Source: Clostridium manihotivorum (lineage in GTDB: Bacteria; Bacillota; Clostridia; Clostridiales; Clostridiaceae). From it: a stretch of 64,000 nucleotides of DNA. Each line of letters opens with the position of its first letter. Within the stretch, counting starts at the first letter, position 1. This document shows positions 17,889 through 27,387 of the stretch, in pieces. The notes below the pieces were generated by a model. The model ran no database searches. It saw nothing but the letters and a program-made list of their open reading frames with translations, and was not told the origin of the DNA. The stretch is taken from positions 4,915,776-4,979,775 of the forward strand of contig NZ_CP025746.1 of assembly GCF_004015185.1 (NCBI RefSeq), written 5' to 3'. A program made the translations under genes and the position numbers.

Positions 17889-19103
17889 TCATAAGTAAAT
17901 ACTTTCTATTCTATTTCTGCCATTTTTCTTGGCCTCATAAAGTTTATTATCACATACATTTATAAAAAAATCTAGATTAAAGTCGTCAGTAGGAACAATG
18001 GTTGCTACCCCTGCACTTATTGTAACGATTTTATCTTCTCCAAGGGCTTTATTGGGTATACTCTCTTCCTCTACCTTTTTTCTTATTTCCTCACATATTA
18101 CTACAGCCTCATCAAAACTTCTATTAGGAAGTATGACAAAGAACTCTTCTCCACCATATCTACCTACAACACCTAAGTTCTTTTCCGCAACTTCATTAAT
18201 AGCCGTAGCAACCCTAACTAAACAACTGTCCCCCTTGACATGTCCGTAATGATCATTATATTGCTTAAAGAAATCTATATCAGCTATCATAATAGATAAG
18301 CTACCTGATAACTTCTTTAAGCTGTTCCAATACATATAGGTCATTCTATCAAGTTTTCTTTTATTAGCTATATTGGTCAAAAAGTCTTTATCGCTCATCT
18401 CTTTTAGTTTCTTATTTGCAAAATGTAGAGAATTGTTTATCTTCATTAAACTCAAATTTTTGTTCCTTATGCTATTTTCTTGATTGTAACTCTCTATCAT
18501 TCTTCCATAATTTCTTATGGCAATAAGAATTGATACTATACAGGATATAGTTGTATTAACTAACACCATATCTTGTCTTCCATAGATAACCATATCATTT
18601 AACACTGCGAGGAATGATACATACGCAAAAGCATAAGTGAGTATTATCTGTCTCGGAGAAAGATAGAATATTATTGAGGTACACAATATAACTTGGTTGT
18701 ACACTATTGAATTAATCATATAGTCAGAATTTGAGCTTTTCATATACCATATTGTCCATAATATAACTATAAAGATAATCGGCATTTGTATAAACAAAAA
18801 ATACTTTTCTACGAATCTTTTTTTCTTCTTTATAATATTTAGTATTATAATCGAAGTCAGCGATATAGAAAAAAGAACAAGATAATTAATTCTATAATGG
18901 ATAGGACTATATTCAGGTATATCAGTTTTATATATAGCAACATATACAAACCCTACTAATGCAAGCATTAAACTTATAAGTCCCAAAATTCTTAAGGCAA
19001 AATAACTTTTCTTATAATTATATCTGTTACGTAACTTTATTAACTCTTCATCATAATTATTATCAGTTGCTGAAAACAAGCTCTCACTAATTTCTTTCAA
19101 CAT
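17889..19103 (-). CDS. Membrane diguanylate cyclase (GGDEF)
   Basis: This protein synthesises cyclic di-GMP from two GTP. The 404 residues have about six hydrophobic segments in the first 195, a short coiled linker, and a C-terminal GGDEF domain (about 235-404) with KRKLDRM, ADIDFFKQYND and the active-site loop RYGGEEFF. GGEEF is an active variant. I see no RxxD inhibitory site five residues before it. The N-terminal half resembles a multi-pass sensor without a named ligand. It sits 15 nt downstream of the MutS-family gene. Confidence 0.92.
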   Translation of the reverse strand: MLKEISESLFSATDNNYDEELIKLRNRYNYKKSYFALRILGLISLMLALVGFVYVAIYKTDIPEYSPIHYRINYLVLFSISLTSIIILNIIKKKKRFVEKYFLFIQMPIIFIVILWTIWYMKSSNSDYMINSIVYNQVILCTSIIFYLSPRQIILTYAFAYVSFLAVLNDMVIYGRQDMVLVNTTISCIVSILIAIRNYGRMIESYNQENSIRNKNLSLMKINNSLHFANKKLKEMSDKDFLTNIANKRKLDRMTYMYWNSLKKLSGSLSIMIADIDFFKQYNDHYGHVKGDSCLVRVATAINEVAEKNLGVVGRYGGEEFFVILPNRSFDEAVVICEEIRKKVEEESIPNKALGEDKIVTISAGVATIVPTDDFNLDFFINVCDNKLYEAKKNGRNRIESIYL

Positions 19104-19117
19104 TAACCCTCCACAGC

Positions 19118-20677
19118 TTAATTATCGCCTATATTACTTAGAGCCCCTTCTATTATATCCTTAGGATAACCTAGAAACTTTAAAAGCTTTATAGCATTTC
19201 TTGTAGGCGAAATTCCTTCCTTTATCTTATAGTCAAAAGTTAAGCCTTCAGCTTCATTAACTTTCTCGCTAAAGTAATAACATCGGTAATCTTGTCCAAC
19301 AAGTCTTGCAATTTCATGGTCATGAGTTGCAGCTATTACAATTGTATTAAAATTTATGATATATTTAAGAATTTCTGCTGAAGCCGCTATTCTTTCTATA
19401 GGATTAGTACCTCGGAAAATTTCATCTATCAAACAAAGAATTGGTTTTCCATCTTTAGCATTATTAATTAATCTTAACATCGCTTCAGCTTCACCTAAGT
19501 AAAAACTCTTTCCACTGGTTACATCATCAGATGGACTTATGGAAGACATAAGCTTCATATAACAGGCTTCATACTTGTCACATAAGCATGTATAAAAACT
19601 TTGAGCAAGTAAAACATTTATTCCAACCATTCTCAGAAAGGTAGACTTTCCAGACATATTAGTTCCTGTAAGAATTATTCCTTTCCTAGACAATAGAATA
19701 GAATTAGGAACTGGCTCATCTATTAATGGATGCACTCCTTTTTCAATGTTTAAATAGGCATCTCCCTCAATAAAATTAGGTTTTGAAAATTGCTCTAAGC
19801 ATTCCCTATAAGCAGAAAAACCTATTAAGCTATCAAGTTCCCCTATTAACTGGTAAATGTCTAAAAGCTCCTTTGATTTTTGATTTATCTTATTTGACAT
19901 CTTAAGATATACTCTTTCCTGAGCTAAAAACATTATATATAAAGAATCTAATAAGCCATCATTTCCTTCTGCTCTTCCAAAGGATACAGAATTTTTAGCT
20001 ATATATTGTATTTGACCATATAAAGCCTTTAGCTTTGAGGTATAACAACTTATCTCCTCATAACCGCTACCACTTATCCTTTTAGCAGCCTTAATAACAG
20101 AACCTAAATATAAAATGCTATCAACATTCATATTATTTCTCTCTCGCGAATGGATAAAGGAATTGATAATAAATATTAGAACAAGCAATGTTAAGTATCT
20201 TGATCCCATAAACAAGGCCGTGATTACTGTTAATATTGGAAAAACTAATCCTAGTAGGTTGTACATCCATCTTTTAGAATTATCTTCAACTAACCCTTCC
20301 TTAAGCATGTGTACTGTATAATTATTTCTCTTTCTTCCTAACTTATATAGTTGGAGTTGTATTTCTTCTCTTGCCTCTTTGTTTTGTCTAAAAAAATCAA
20401 TTATTTTGTCTCTATTTTTCAATTCTTCAATATCATTCGCTGGTTTTCTAAGCATATGATAGAATACGTCTTCTCCAGGAGAAGTAAGAGTTCTATCAAT
20501 ATTGCTATATATCTTGTCCATATCCAAGTCATTCCAGGTCTGATCATCTATATAGAATTCTTCTTCTTTTTTTATTGAATCATGAAAATATCTTATATTC
20601 TTAAATTCTCTTTTTCTTTCCGCTCCCTTTGGCCAAATATATCTTATATACTCTAGATTCCTCTTATTACCAAACAC
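19118..20677 (-). CDS. Membrane-associated MutS-family ATPase
   Basis: This 519-residue protein contains the MutS core and ATPase (P-loop GTNMSGKSTFLR near residue 340, ST-rich loop SDDVTSGKSFYLGEAEAM, Walker B LCLIDEIFRGTNP, then AATHDHEIA). It lacks the N-terminal mismatch-recognition domain of MutS and the Smr domain of MutS2. Two hydrophobic segments (about residues 140-175) lie between the N-terminal region and the lever domain, which is unusual for a repair protein. This form is known in firmicutes but its role is not settled. It stands at the head of a run with the GGDEF gene. Confidence 0.85.
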   Translation of the reverse strand: MFGNKRNLEYIRYIWPKGAERKREFKNIRYFHDSIKKEEEFYIDDQTWNDLDMDKIYSNIDRTLTSPGEDVFYHMLRKPANDIEELKNRDKIIDFFRQNKEAREEIQLQLYKLGRKRNNYTVHMLKEGLVEDNSKRWMYNLLGLVFPILTVITALFMGSRYLTLLVLIFIINSFIHSRERNNMNVDSILYLGSVIKAAKRISGSGYEEISCYTSKLKALYGQIQYIAKNSVSFGRAEGNDGLLDSLYIMFLAQERVYLKMSNKINQKSKELLDIYQLIGELDSLIGFSAYRECLEQFSKPNFIEGDAYLNIEKGVHPLIDEPVPNSILLSRKGIILTGTNMSGKSTFLRMVGINVLLAQSFYTCLCDKYEACYMKLMSSISPSDDVTSGKSFYLGEAEAMLRLINNAKDGKPILCLIDEIFRGTNPIERIAASAEILKYIINFNTIVIAATHDHEIARLVGQDYRCYYFSEKVNEAEGLTFDYKIKEGISPTRNAIKLLKFLGYPKDIIEGALSNIGDN

Positions 20678-20964
20678 ACAATCACTCCTAATCTAAATTT
20701 GATAGGCAATATGCAGAAATAGTCTTAAATAATAACATTATTCGCTATTTTAATTCATACTAATTATTTTATAACTAATAATGTAAAATATCAACAACTA
20801 TACAATTCTTATAATTATAGTATCGAATTCCTATAAATTGAATTTGATACAAGAAAAATCTAGCAGGCAAGTAAGATTTGTTTTTTAATGTTTAGAATAA
20901 ATAGCTTTTTTAAAGCCTTGACATTGCCGGGTTTAGCTAGAATCTTTTTATACTTTACTAAACA
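20678..20964. other. Intergenic region without recognised gene
   Basis: AT-rich spacer upstream of the MutS-family gene. It contains AAAAATCTAGCAGGCAAG, a weak echo of repeat family B, and probably the promoter of the MutS-family gene. No ORF with a plausible ribosome site was seen. Confidence 0.5.
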
Positions 20965-20999
20965 TAAAAAAGATACTGAAAAACTTCAGTATCTTTTTT
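20965..20999 (-). terminator. Terminator after the M16C protease gene
   Basis: Stem AAAGATACTGAA / TTCAGTATCTTT with loop AAAC, flanked by A and T runs on both sides, immediately after the stop. Confidence 0.92.
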
Positions 21000-21001
21000 A
21001 C

Positions 21002-23929
21002 TTATTTAATTACTTTTTCTAATGTATTAAATAGTTCTTTATTTTCTTTTATCTTGTTTTCATTTCCTACTACACAAATCAAATCTTGCTCCATTACACA
21101 CTGAACTAATGGTGCAAAGCTTCTTATTACCTTTTCGTCGGCCTTAAGAACTTCATCTCTTTCTCTTTGTATATCTTCTGATGTTATATTGCTAAGGTAG
21201 TTAGCAACAGCAACCTCCGATTTTGATGCAGTAGTAAGAGGATAATCCAACTTTCTTATAGTACCTATGATATATTTTGTCATTTCTCTTTCGTTACTAG
21301 TAAAGTTGTTTAGATAATCCTTCATATCATCATAAATTTTGATGGTTTCTTTTAGATTCGGATCTCGGTAGGACACAATATATGCTCCACCATCTCTTCT
21401 GAAGTTTGCAAATACACCGTATGCTCCACCTTTAACTCTTACATTATTCCACAAATAATCAAAGCCAGATATAGTCTCTAATACATTCAAAGCTCCATTA
21501 TAACTGAAACCTTTCTTAATGTAGTTTCCACCCTTAGCAACATATTGCACATTTCCTTGAGTTAAGAGACCTTCATTAGTTACGATTTCTCCAAAGCTAA
21601 ATACTCTAGCATCTATATCGCTTTCTTCTAAATAGCTTACAAGTTTTGGTGCAACTTCTTCTAGAGTCTTATAGTCCTCTTCTTCAGAAGAATAACTTAT
21701 AATTAGATTATTTTTGTTAAACAAAGCCTTAGATACTTCTTTTAACTTGGAAATAATATCTTGCTTTTCTGTGCTAAAGCTGTCTTCAAGCTTACATAAA
21801 AATTCATAATAACTAAGTCCTAAGGTTATCTCATCATACTTACCTTTTTCAGTGCAATAAGATAAAATCTTTCTTAGAGCCAATCTATGACCATTATCTA
21901 TAAGTCTTCCTTCAATTCTCGATCTAATCTCTTTTATTAACTGAAGAAGTCTGTCTTCCTTATCATAAACAGTATTCTTAATTATTTCACCTAATAACTC
22001 TACACCATTATCAAGCTTATTAAGAAGTGTTTTAAGATTTATCAGTAAATAAGGATTGAAGTTATCTGGATCTCCATTTATTGAATAACTTACTGGGCTG
22101 TATGCAATTCCACCAGTGTTTATATTTATCTTATTTGATAGAGTTCCATAATCATAATTTTTAGTATCTAGCTTACCTAAAATATCTGCTAAAAATCTTA
22201 CATAAACTACATCGTCAGAATTAAGTGCGTCACAATTAAAATACAGATTTAAATAAGCAATCTTATTAGTAAATAACTTATGATATAACACCTTAACTCC
22301 ATTGATATTTCTTTCTTCTATTGGAAGTATTTCAGCTTTCCTATCTATGTCATCTATAGACAGCATAGGAATAGAAGCTAAGTCTTCCTCAGTGTCTGGA
22401 GCGTTTTGTCTTTCTTTCAAGTTCTTACACTTATTTATTAATTCATTAACTTGTTCTTCACTGAAGGATTTCTTAATGTCAGTCAGTTTATCTTTTAAAG
22501 CTTTTTGCTTTTCTTCGTTAAGATTTTTCTTAGGTTTTAGCATGATGAATGAGCTATGCTTATTTTCTAAAATATATTTTCTTATAAGATTCTCAAAATA
22601 GTCTTCCTTTAAAGCAGCCTTAATATTTTCAAAATAGTTATCGTACTGTAGGTGTACAAAAGGATCTCCTCCATATAACCAGCTATCCATTATTCTAGTA
22701 TAGTGGATAAGTCCTTTTGGATATCCATCATACTCGCCTTCTCTTAATTCGAACTCTATTCTGTTTATAGATGCCTCTACAGTCTCTTTATCAATGCCTT
22801 TGCTTGCAAGTTCCTCTAGAGTTGAGAACACTATAGCTTTAAACTTTTCTTTATCCCCTTCATTGCAGTTCTTAGCTATTATAGAGAATACAGGTTGCTT
22901 TATAGAACCACTGTACTCCCCTGAAATAGCCTTACCTATTCCATTGTCCAGTAAAGCCTTCTTTAAAGGAGCTGCAGGTGTTTTCAAAAGCATATGAGCC
23001 AATATCTCAAAAGCTAAAGCTAATTCACCTTCATCTGCATTGCCTATAACAAAATTTAGATTTAAGTATGTTTTGTCTTCTAAACTATCTTCTTCTGATA
23101 CTCCATACTCAAATTCATTTTCGCTCATCTCTTGAAAAGCCTTTTGAGTTGGAATATCTGAATCAACCTCTACTCTATCAAAATTACTTAGATAGTTTTG
23201 ATCTAAGAAGCCTAATTCTTTATCCAAGTCTCCATCACCATAAACTAATATATAGCTGTTTGATGGATGATAGTATTTCTTGTGAAAGTTTAAGAATTGC
23301 TCATAGCTTAGATCTGGAATAAATTCTGGATCTCCCCCAGATGATTCTTTATATGGCGTATCAGGCAAAACAGTTTTATTTACCATTCTATAAAGCAAGG
23401 ATTCCGGTGAAGAGTAGGCTCCCTTCATTTCATTATAAACAACTCCATTATAAGCTAAGTCATCTTTAGGGTCTTCTATATTATAGTGCCAGCCTTCTTG
23501 CATAAATATTTCTGGATACTTATATATATTAGGATATAAAACTGCATCCATATATACATCCATAAGATTAAAATAATCTTTTTCATTTCTTGATGCTACT
23601 GGATAAATTGTCTTATCTGGATAAGTCATTGCATTTAAAAAGGTATTTAGTGATCCTTTTAAAAGCTCCACAAAAGGTTCTTTTGTATTAAACTTCCTTG
23701 ATCCACATAAAACTGAATGTTCTAATATATGTGTAAGTCCTGTGCTATCTTCAGGTGGAGTTCTAAATCCAATGGAAAATACTTTGTTATCATCATCATT
23801 TTCTATCTTAATAAGCTTTGCTCCACTTTTTTCATGTTCAAAAACATAGGCCTTTGAGCTTATCTCCTTTAACTCCTTTGTATCTTTAAGCTTAAAACCA
23901 TGTAGCACTTCATTTATTCTTAATGTCAT
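21002..23929 (-). CDS. M16C-family (insulinase/PreP-like) zinc metalloprotease
   Basis: Large 975-residue clamshell peptidase of the pitrilysin superfamily, probably cytosolic and degrading peptides. The inverted zinc motif HILEHSVLCGS (HxxEH, about residue 67) and the later Glu about 75 residues on (NEMKGAYSS) give the metal site. The C-terminal half is the inactive M16 partner repeat, with RVKGGAYG lining the cavity. Length is typical of PreP-like firmicute members. There is no signal peptide. It is a single gene with its own terminator. Confidence 0.93.
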   Translation of the reverse strand: MTLRINEVLHGFKLKDTKELKEISSKAYVFEHEKSGAKLIKIENDDDNKVFSIGFRTPPEDSTGLTHILEHSVLCGSRKFNTKEPFVELLKGSLNTFLNAMTYPDKTIYPVASRNEKDYFNLMDVYMDAVLYPNIYKYPEIFMQEGWHYNIEDPKDDLAYNGVVYNEMKGAYSSPESLLYRMVNKTVLPDTPYKESSGGDPEFIPDLSYEQFLNFHKKYYHPSNSYILVYGDGDLDKELGFLDQNYLSNFDRVEVDSDIPTQKAFQEMSENEFEYGVSEEDSLEDKTYLNLNFVIGNADEGELALAFEILAHMLLKTPAAPLKKALLDNGIGKAISGEYSGSIKQPVFSIIAKNCNEGDKEKFKAIVFSTLEELASKGIDKETVEASINRIEFELREGEYDGYPKGLIHYTRIMDSWLYGGDPFVHLQYDNYFENIKAALKEDYFENLIRKYILENKHSSFIMLKPKKNLNEEKQKALKDKLTDIKKSFSEEQVNELINKCKNLKERQNAPDTEEDLASIPMLSIDDIDRKAEILPIEERNINGVKVLYHKLFTNKIAYLNLYFNCDALNSDDVVYVRFLADILGKLDTKNYDYGTLSNKININTGGIAYSPVSYSINGDPDNFNPYLLINLKTLLNKLDNGVELLGEIIKNTVYDKEDRLLQLIKEIRSRIEGRLIDNGHRLALRKILSYCTEKGKYDEITLGLSYYEFLCKLEDSFSTEKQDIISKLKEVSKALFNKNNLIISYSSEEEDYKTLEEVAPKLVSYLEESDIDARVFSFGEIVTNEGLLTQGNVQYVAKGGNYIKKGFSYNGALNVLETISGFDYLWNNVRVKGGAYGVFANFRRDGGAYIVSYRDPNLKETIKIYDDMKDYLNNFTSNEREMTKYIIGTIRKLDYPLTTASKSEVAVANYLSNITSEDIQRERDEVLKADEKVIRSFAPLVQCVMEQDLICVVGNENKIKENKELFNTLEKVIK

Positions 23930-24224
23930 CTAAAGCTCTCCTTTCAAATTTCTACTTTACTCCATAGTAATTAATTCCATTAATAAATACAAGTTTTAAT
24001 TTAATAATTTTTATTTCTTCAGTATTTTAATAATGTTTTTAAAAGACCGCTTATAAGGTCATAGTATATGTTTTACTACTTTTATTCTTTTCATGATTAG
24101 ATTTTATACTTTTTCACTCTATTCATAAAAATATAGTAAAAATTTTCATAACGTAACCTTATTTCAATTTTTATACTCACTCTTCCTAATAACTACATCC
24201 AAGATATAATTTCCTAAAAGGTAA
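23930..24224. other. Intergenic region without recognised gene
   Basis: AT-rich gap between the alpha/beta hydrolase gene and the M16C protease gene, presumably holding the protease promoter. No RNA gene or coding signal was recognised. Confidence 0.5.
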
Positions 24225-24275
24225 AAAATAGTAATCATAAAACTATTCTCTTCATAGTTTTATAACTACTATTTT
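24225..24275 (-). terminator. Terminator after the alpha/beta hydrolase gene
   Basis: A long interrupted stem (AAAATAGT and ATAAAACTAT with ATAGTTTTAT and ACTATTTT) runs into U residues on the minus strand. Confidence 0.85.
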
Positions 24276-24299
24276 AAAAATCCGATGTATTTACTTAAC

Positions 24300-25043
24300 T
24301 TACTCTTTAAGACTCTTAAGCATATTAGCCGTAAGCTCTGCAGCTATTGCTTGCTGCTGATCACTACTAATAGTTGCTTTTCCATCACCTTTTTGATGTC
24401 CATAGCTTCCAAAACCACCGTGGTTTCCGCCATCAATCTGTTTAAAAACCGCTGTGTCTGGTAGTTCATCTTTTGCAGCTTTTACTTTATCTAATTTTGC
24501 TACCTTATCATTCTCCCCCCAAAGGCTTATTACCTTTAAGTTACTCCCCTTCAGGCTTTTATCTTTTAATGGGTAAGAACCATAAAAAGCAACTCCCTTT
24601 ATCTTATCTTGGTTGCTATAAGCATAGCTTTCTGCCATTACTCCACCTAGTGAATGCCCCCCAATAGCCCAGGACTTAACATCTTTATTATCTGCTATAA
24701 TCTTATCTGCTGCCTTGCTATCAAATACCGCCAGTTTAAATGGCATTTTAGCAATATACACATTAAAGCCCTTGTCCGCAATCTTTTCCATAAACTTTAT
24801 ATAAGCATTCTCATCAACTTTTCCACCTGGATAAAATATGAACCCCACATCGCTCTTTTCACTCTTTGGTACTATCTCTATATACCCGGCTTTATCATTT
24901 ACTGTAACACCAGAATCTTCACTGGCCATAGTTTCTATGCTCTCTTCTGCTTTATAATAAGTATTTAAATAAATTATGCCTGTTGTAAGTATTAGAACTA
25001 ACATTATTGACAAGAATAATAATAGTTTTTTCTTCTTTTTCAT
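24300..25043 (-). CDS. Membrane-anchored alpha/beta hydrolase
   Basis: This 247-residue protein has a lysine-rich N-terminus followed by one hydrophobic segment (about residues 6-26), which may be a signal anchor. The extracellular alpha/beta-hydrolase domain has the nucleophile elbow GGHSLGG (about residue 128), a downstream acid in SLWGENDK (about 175) and the catalytic His in GGNHGGFG (about 208). It resembles the alpha/beta-hydrolase_5 group. The substrate is unknown. It is a monocistronic gene with its own terminator. Confidence 0.87.
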   Translation of the reverse strand: MKKKKKLLLFLSIMLVLILTTGIIYLNTYYKAEESIETMASEDSGVTVNDKAGYIEIVPKSEKSDVGFIFYPGGKVDENAYIKFMEKIADKGFNVYIAKMPFKLAVFDSKAADKIIADNKDVKSWAIGGHSLGGVMAESYAYSNQDKIKGVAFYGSYPLKDKSLKGSNLKVISLWGENDKVAKLDKVKAAKDELPDTAVFKQIDGGNHGGFGSYGHQKGDGKATISSDQQQAIAAELTANMLKSLKE

Positions 25044-25164
25044 AAACTCACTCCTATAAAATTATATATATTCTTATTATATTAGAAATTCTTAATTTGA
25101 AAAGCATTTTCATTTAGATTTTCTTATGGTATTTATAGGAGCATTTATATCATTAACATTGTTG

Positions 25165-25214
25165 AAATTAAGTGGTTATACAGGAGATTTATTGGATGAT
25201 TAACCACTTAATTT
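25165..25214. repeat. 14-bp perfect inverted repeat upstream of the small ACT-like gene
   Basis: AAATTAAGTGGTTA and its exact complement flank a 22-nt loop, about 50 nt before the start of the 25266 gene. No T run follows on the plus strand, so it is more likely a leader structure or operator than a terminator. The arms also lie in a 25-codon ORF from about 25127 whose product looks like a hydrophobic protein tail, so it may be a gene remnant. Confidence 0.4.
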
Positions 25215-25265
25215 GAGCACAGTACTTTAATGGAGACAAAAGTATTAATTTTAGGAGGTTTTTCT

Positions 25266-25514
25266 ATGTATACGATAATGGCAATAAAGCTATCACCAAG
25301 AAATAAGATAGCCCCAACAGTTCAAGAAATATTGACTAGATACGGCTGTATAATAAAAGTAAGGTTAGGGCTTCACGAAGCCTCAGTAGATGCTTGCTCA
25401 GCTTCTGGTTTAATACTACTTGAACTATTAGGAGATGAAAAAAATCAGATTATAAAACTAACTGAGGAATTAAATTCTTTAGAGTATGTTACAGCTAAAC
25501 TTTTAGAGATATAG
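25266..25514 (+). CDS. Small ACT-like protein resembling the TM1266 iron-only hydrogenase system regulator family
   Basis: The ATG at 25266 has AGGAGG about 7 nt upstream, which decides this start over a longer in-frame one at 25230; the product is 82 residues. It shows a strand (MYTIMAIKLSP), VQEILTRYGCIIKVRLGLHE, a strand SGLILLELLG, then a helix and a closing strand. That is the beta-alpha-beta pattern of ACT/NikR C-terminal-like small regulators (TM1266 type). No hydrogenase gene is near, so the family name is an inference. A bidirectional terminator follows at once. Confidence 0.6.
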   Translation: MYTIMAIKLSPRNKIAPTVQEILTRYGCIIKVRLGLHEASVDACSASGLILLELLGDEKNQIIKLTEELNSLEYVTAKLLEI

Positions 25515-25517
25515 GAA

Positions 25518-25554
25518 CAAAAAATTCACTGAAGTAACTTCAGTGAATTTTTTG
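25518..25554. terminator. Bidirectional terminator between convergent genes
   Basis: Stem ATTCACTGAAG / CTTCAGTGAAT, flanked by A6 on the left and T6 on the right. It serves the plus-strand small gene and the minus-strand permease gene. Confidence 0.9.
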
Positions 25555-25603
25555 TTTATGTATCAAATTTATTAACTTAAAAACGTACATATACTAATTG
25601 TTT

Positions 25604-27001
25604 TTAGCCTGGTAGTAAGACAAATCTTATTATGAATAAAACCGCAAATACATATAAAATAGGATGTACTTCCTTATACTTTCCGTTTAGAACCTTCATA
25701 AGTGGATAAAATATCAAGCCAGTTGCTATACCATTTGCTATACTGTAGGAAAAAGGCATCATAGCTATAGTGAAAAATGCAGGAACAGCTTCTGTAAAGT
25801 CACTAAAATCTATATCCTTAACTGAGCTTAACATAAGAACCCCTACTATTATAAGCGCTGGTGCTGTAGCACTAGATGGTATCAAACCAACTACTCCACT
25901 AAAGAACATAGCAATAATAAACAGTATTCCTGGAACAACATTTGCTAATCCTGTTCTAGCTCCCTCTGATATACCAGATGCTGACTCAACCACTGTAGCA
26001 ATTGTTGTAGTCCCTAGTAGACCACCTATAGTAGTGGCTAGAGCATCACTCTCAAGAGCCTTTCTAAGGTTTTTAACATTACCTTCTTCATCGATCATAC
26101 CAGCTCTACCTGCAGTTCCAACCAATGTACCTATGGAATCAAATAAATCCACAAGACTTAAGGTTATTACCACCATAGTTATACTTAAAAATGCTCCTAC
26201 TATTCCTGAGCCATTATGAGATAAAAGTCCTTTAAAATCTAATGCAAAAAATGTAGCCCCTATAGTTGGCATTGAAAAAATCTTTGTTGCAGGATCTATA
26301 GTTGTAACTCCCATAGGTATACCTATTAGAGTAGTAGCAACTATTCCTATCAATATTGAACCCTTTATATTTCTAGCCATTAATACAGCTATAATTATTA
26401 TTCCAATAACAGTTAATATAGTAGCTTTATTTGTAAAACTTCCAAAAGCCATTAAAGTCGAAGGATTAGCAACTACTATTCCACCACTTTTAAGACCAAT
26501 TAAGGCTATAAACAAACCTATACCTGCTGTAATAGCAAGCTTCAAATTGTTTGGCAGTGCCATTACTATCTTCTCTCTAATTGAGGTTAATGTAATTAAA
26601 ATAAATACTAGACCAGATATAAATACAGCAGCAAGCCCTTGTTGCCAAGTATATCCTAAGTTTAGACAGACATTAAACGAGAAGAATGAAACTAACCCTA
26701 AGCCTGGTGCCAATATGAATGGAAGATTAGCACGAAAAGCCATAATAAGTGTTCCTATTGCTGCCGCTAAACATGTTGATGCAAAAGCAGATGCTACAAT
26801 AGGATCATTAGAAATAAGAAGCTTAGCAGCTTCATCACCTTTTAGGCCAGCCATGTTCATTCCACTTAACTTTAGTATATTAGGAATTACTAAAAGCGCA
26901 TAAGCAACAGTGATAAAGGATGTTAACCCTCCAAGAAGCTCTGTTTTTACATCTGTTTTATTTTCTTTTAGTTTAAACAGCTTCTCCAGTAAATTGTTCA
27001 T
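25604..27001 (-). CDS. pbuG: NCS2-family guanine/hypoxanthine (purine) permease, PbuG/AzgA type
   Basis: Integral membrane proton symporter for guanine, hypoxanthine or adenine. The 465-residue protein has about 12-14 membrane segments. It opens with the AzgA-type cytoplasmic helix and GGLTSFITVAYALLVIPNIL, and has the substrate-site motifs PGLGLVSFFSF, DLFDSIGTLVG and a late ESASGISEGARTG loop. The inference that it imports guanine or hypoxanthine is supported by the guanine riboswitch and terminator directly upstream, which would stop transcription when guanine is plentiful. The symbol is by similarity, and closely related paralogs (pbuO-like) are possible. Confidence 0.88.
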   Translation of the reverse strand: MNNLLEKLFKLKENKTDVKTELLGGLTSFITVAYALLVIPNILKLSGMNMAGLKGDEAAKLLISNDPIVASAFASTCLAAAIGTLIMAFRANLPFILAPGLGLVSFFSFNVCLNLGYTWQQGLAAVFISGLVFILITLTSIREKIVMALPNNLKLAITAGIGLFIALIGLKSGGIVVANPSTLMAFGSFTNKATILTVIGIIIIAVLMARNIKGSILIGIVATTLIGIPMGVTTIDPATKIFSMPTIGATFFALDFKGLLSHNGSGIVGAFLSITMVVITLSLVDLFDSIGTLVGTAGRAGMIDEEGNVKNLRKALESDALATTIGGLLGTTTIATVVESASGISEGARTGLANVVPGILFIIAMFFSGVVGLIPSSATAPALIIVGVLMLSSVKDIDFSDFTEAVPAFFTIAMMPFSYSIANGIATGLIFYPLMKVLNGKYKEVHPILYVFAVLFIIRFVLLPG

Positions 27002-27109
27002 ATTAAGTTTTCTCCCTTCAAAATAAAAGTAATACTTTTTATTCTTACACTTGAATCAGCATTTAAGTCTTCTATTTATATACTTATTAGCAACTAAAAT
27101 TCAATGAAT

Positions 27110-27156
27110 AAAGAATAAAAAATGCCGTTATTTGAGGCAAATCAAATAACGGCATT
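27110..27156 (-). terminator. Riboswitch expression-platform terminator
   Basis: A 14-bp stem (AATGCCGTTATTTG / CAAATAACGGCATT) with a U run on the minus strand lies between the purine aptamer and the permease gene. It fits a transcription-off switch. Confidence 0.92.
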
Positions 27157-27168
27157 AACCATTTTGAT

Positions 27169-27242
27169 TTACCCATAGTGAGAAATTTTACGGCTTTCTC
27201 GTAGAGACTTCTGAACCTTATCATCAGAAATATATGGATAAA
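27169..27242 (-). promoter_or_regulatory. Guanine-type purine riboswitch aptamer
   Basis: On the minus strand the sequence shows P1 arms (TATCCATA / TATGGGTA), a P2 hairpin ending in the conserved GTCTCTAC joint, a P3 hairpin containing CCGTAAA, and the core CACTATGGG. This matches the purine riboswitch consensus closely. The specificity base before UAUGG is C, which in known members selects guanine or hypoxanthine over adenine. A strong terminator follows, then the NCS2 permease gene. Confidence 0.95.
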
Positions 27243-27387
27243 ATTTTTTCTATATATTTTTGTACATGCTTTATAATAGCACTCTCGCTACATTTTATCA
27301 ACAAAAACTTTATAATTTCGACATAATATATCAGTTGAATTTAAACAAGAAAACGGTTATATTAAATAGAGGCAATAACTACTAGGA

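Noticed and set aside
25127..25204. 25-codon ORF ending GYTGDLLDD, thought to be a CobS C-terminal remnant
   Set aside because: Similarity is limited to a few residues and no other part of cobS is found nearby.
27270..27300. AGCACTC motif suggesting a CIRCE element
   Set aside because: The complementary GAGTGCT arm with a 9-nt spacer is absent, and the site precedes a purine permease riboswitch.
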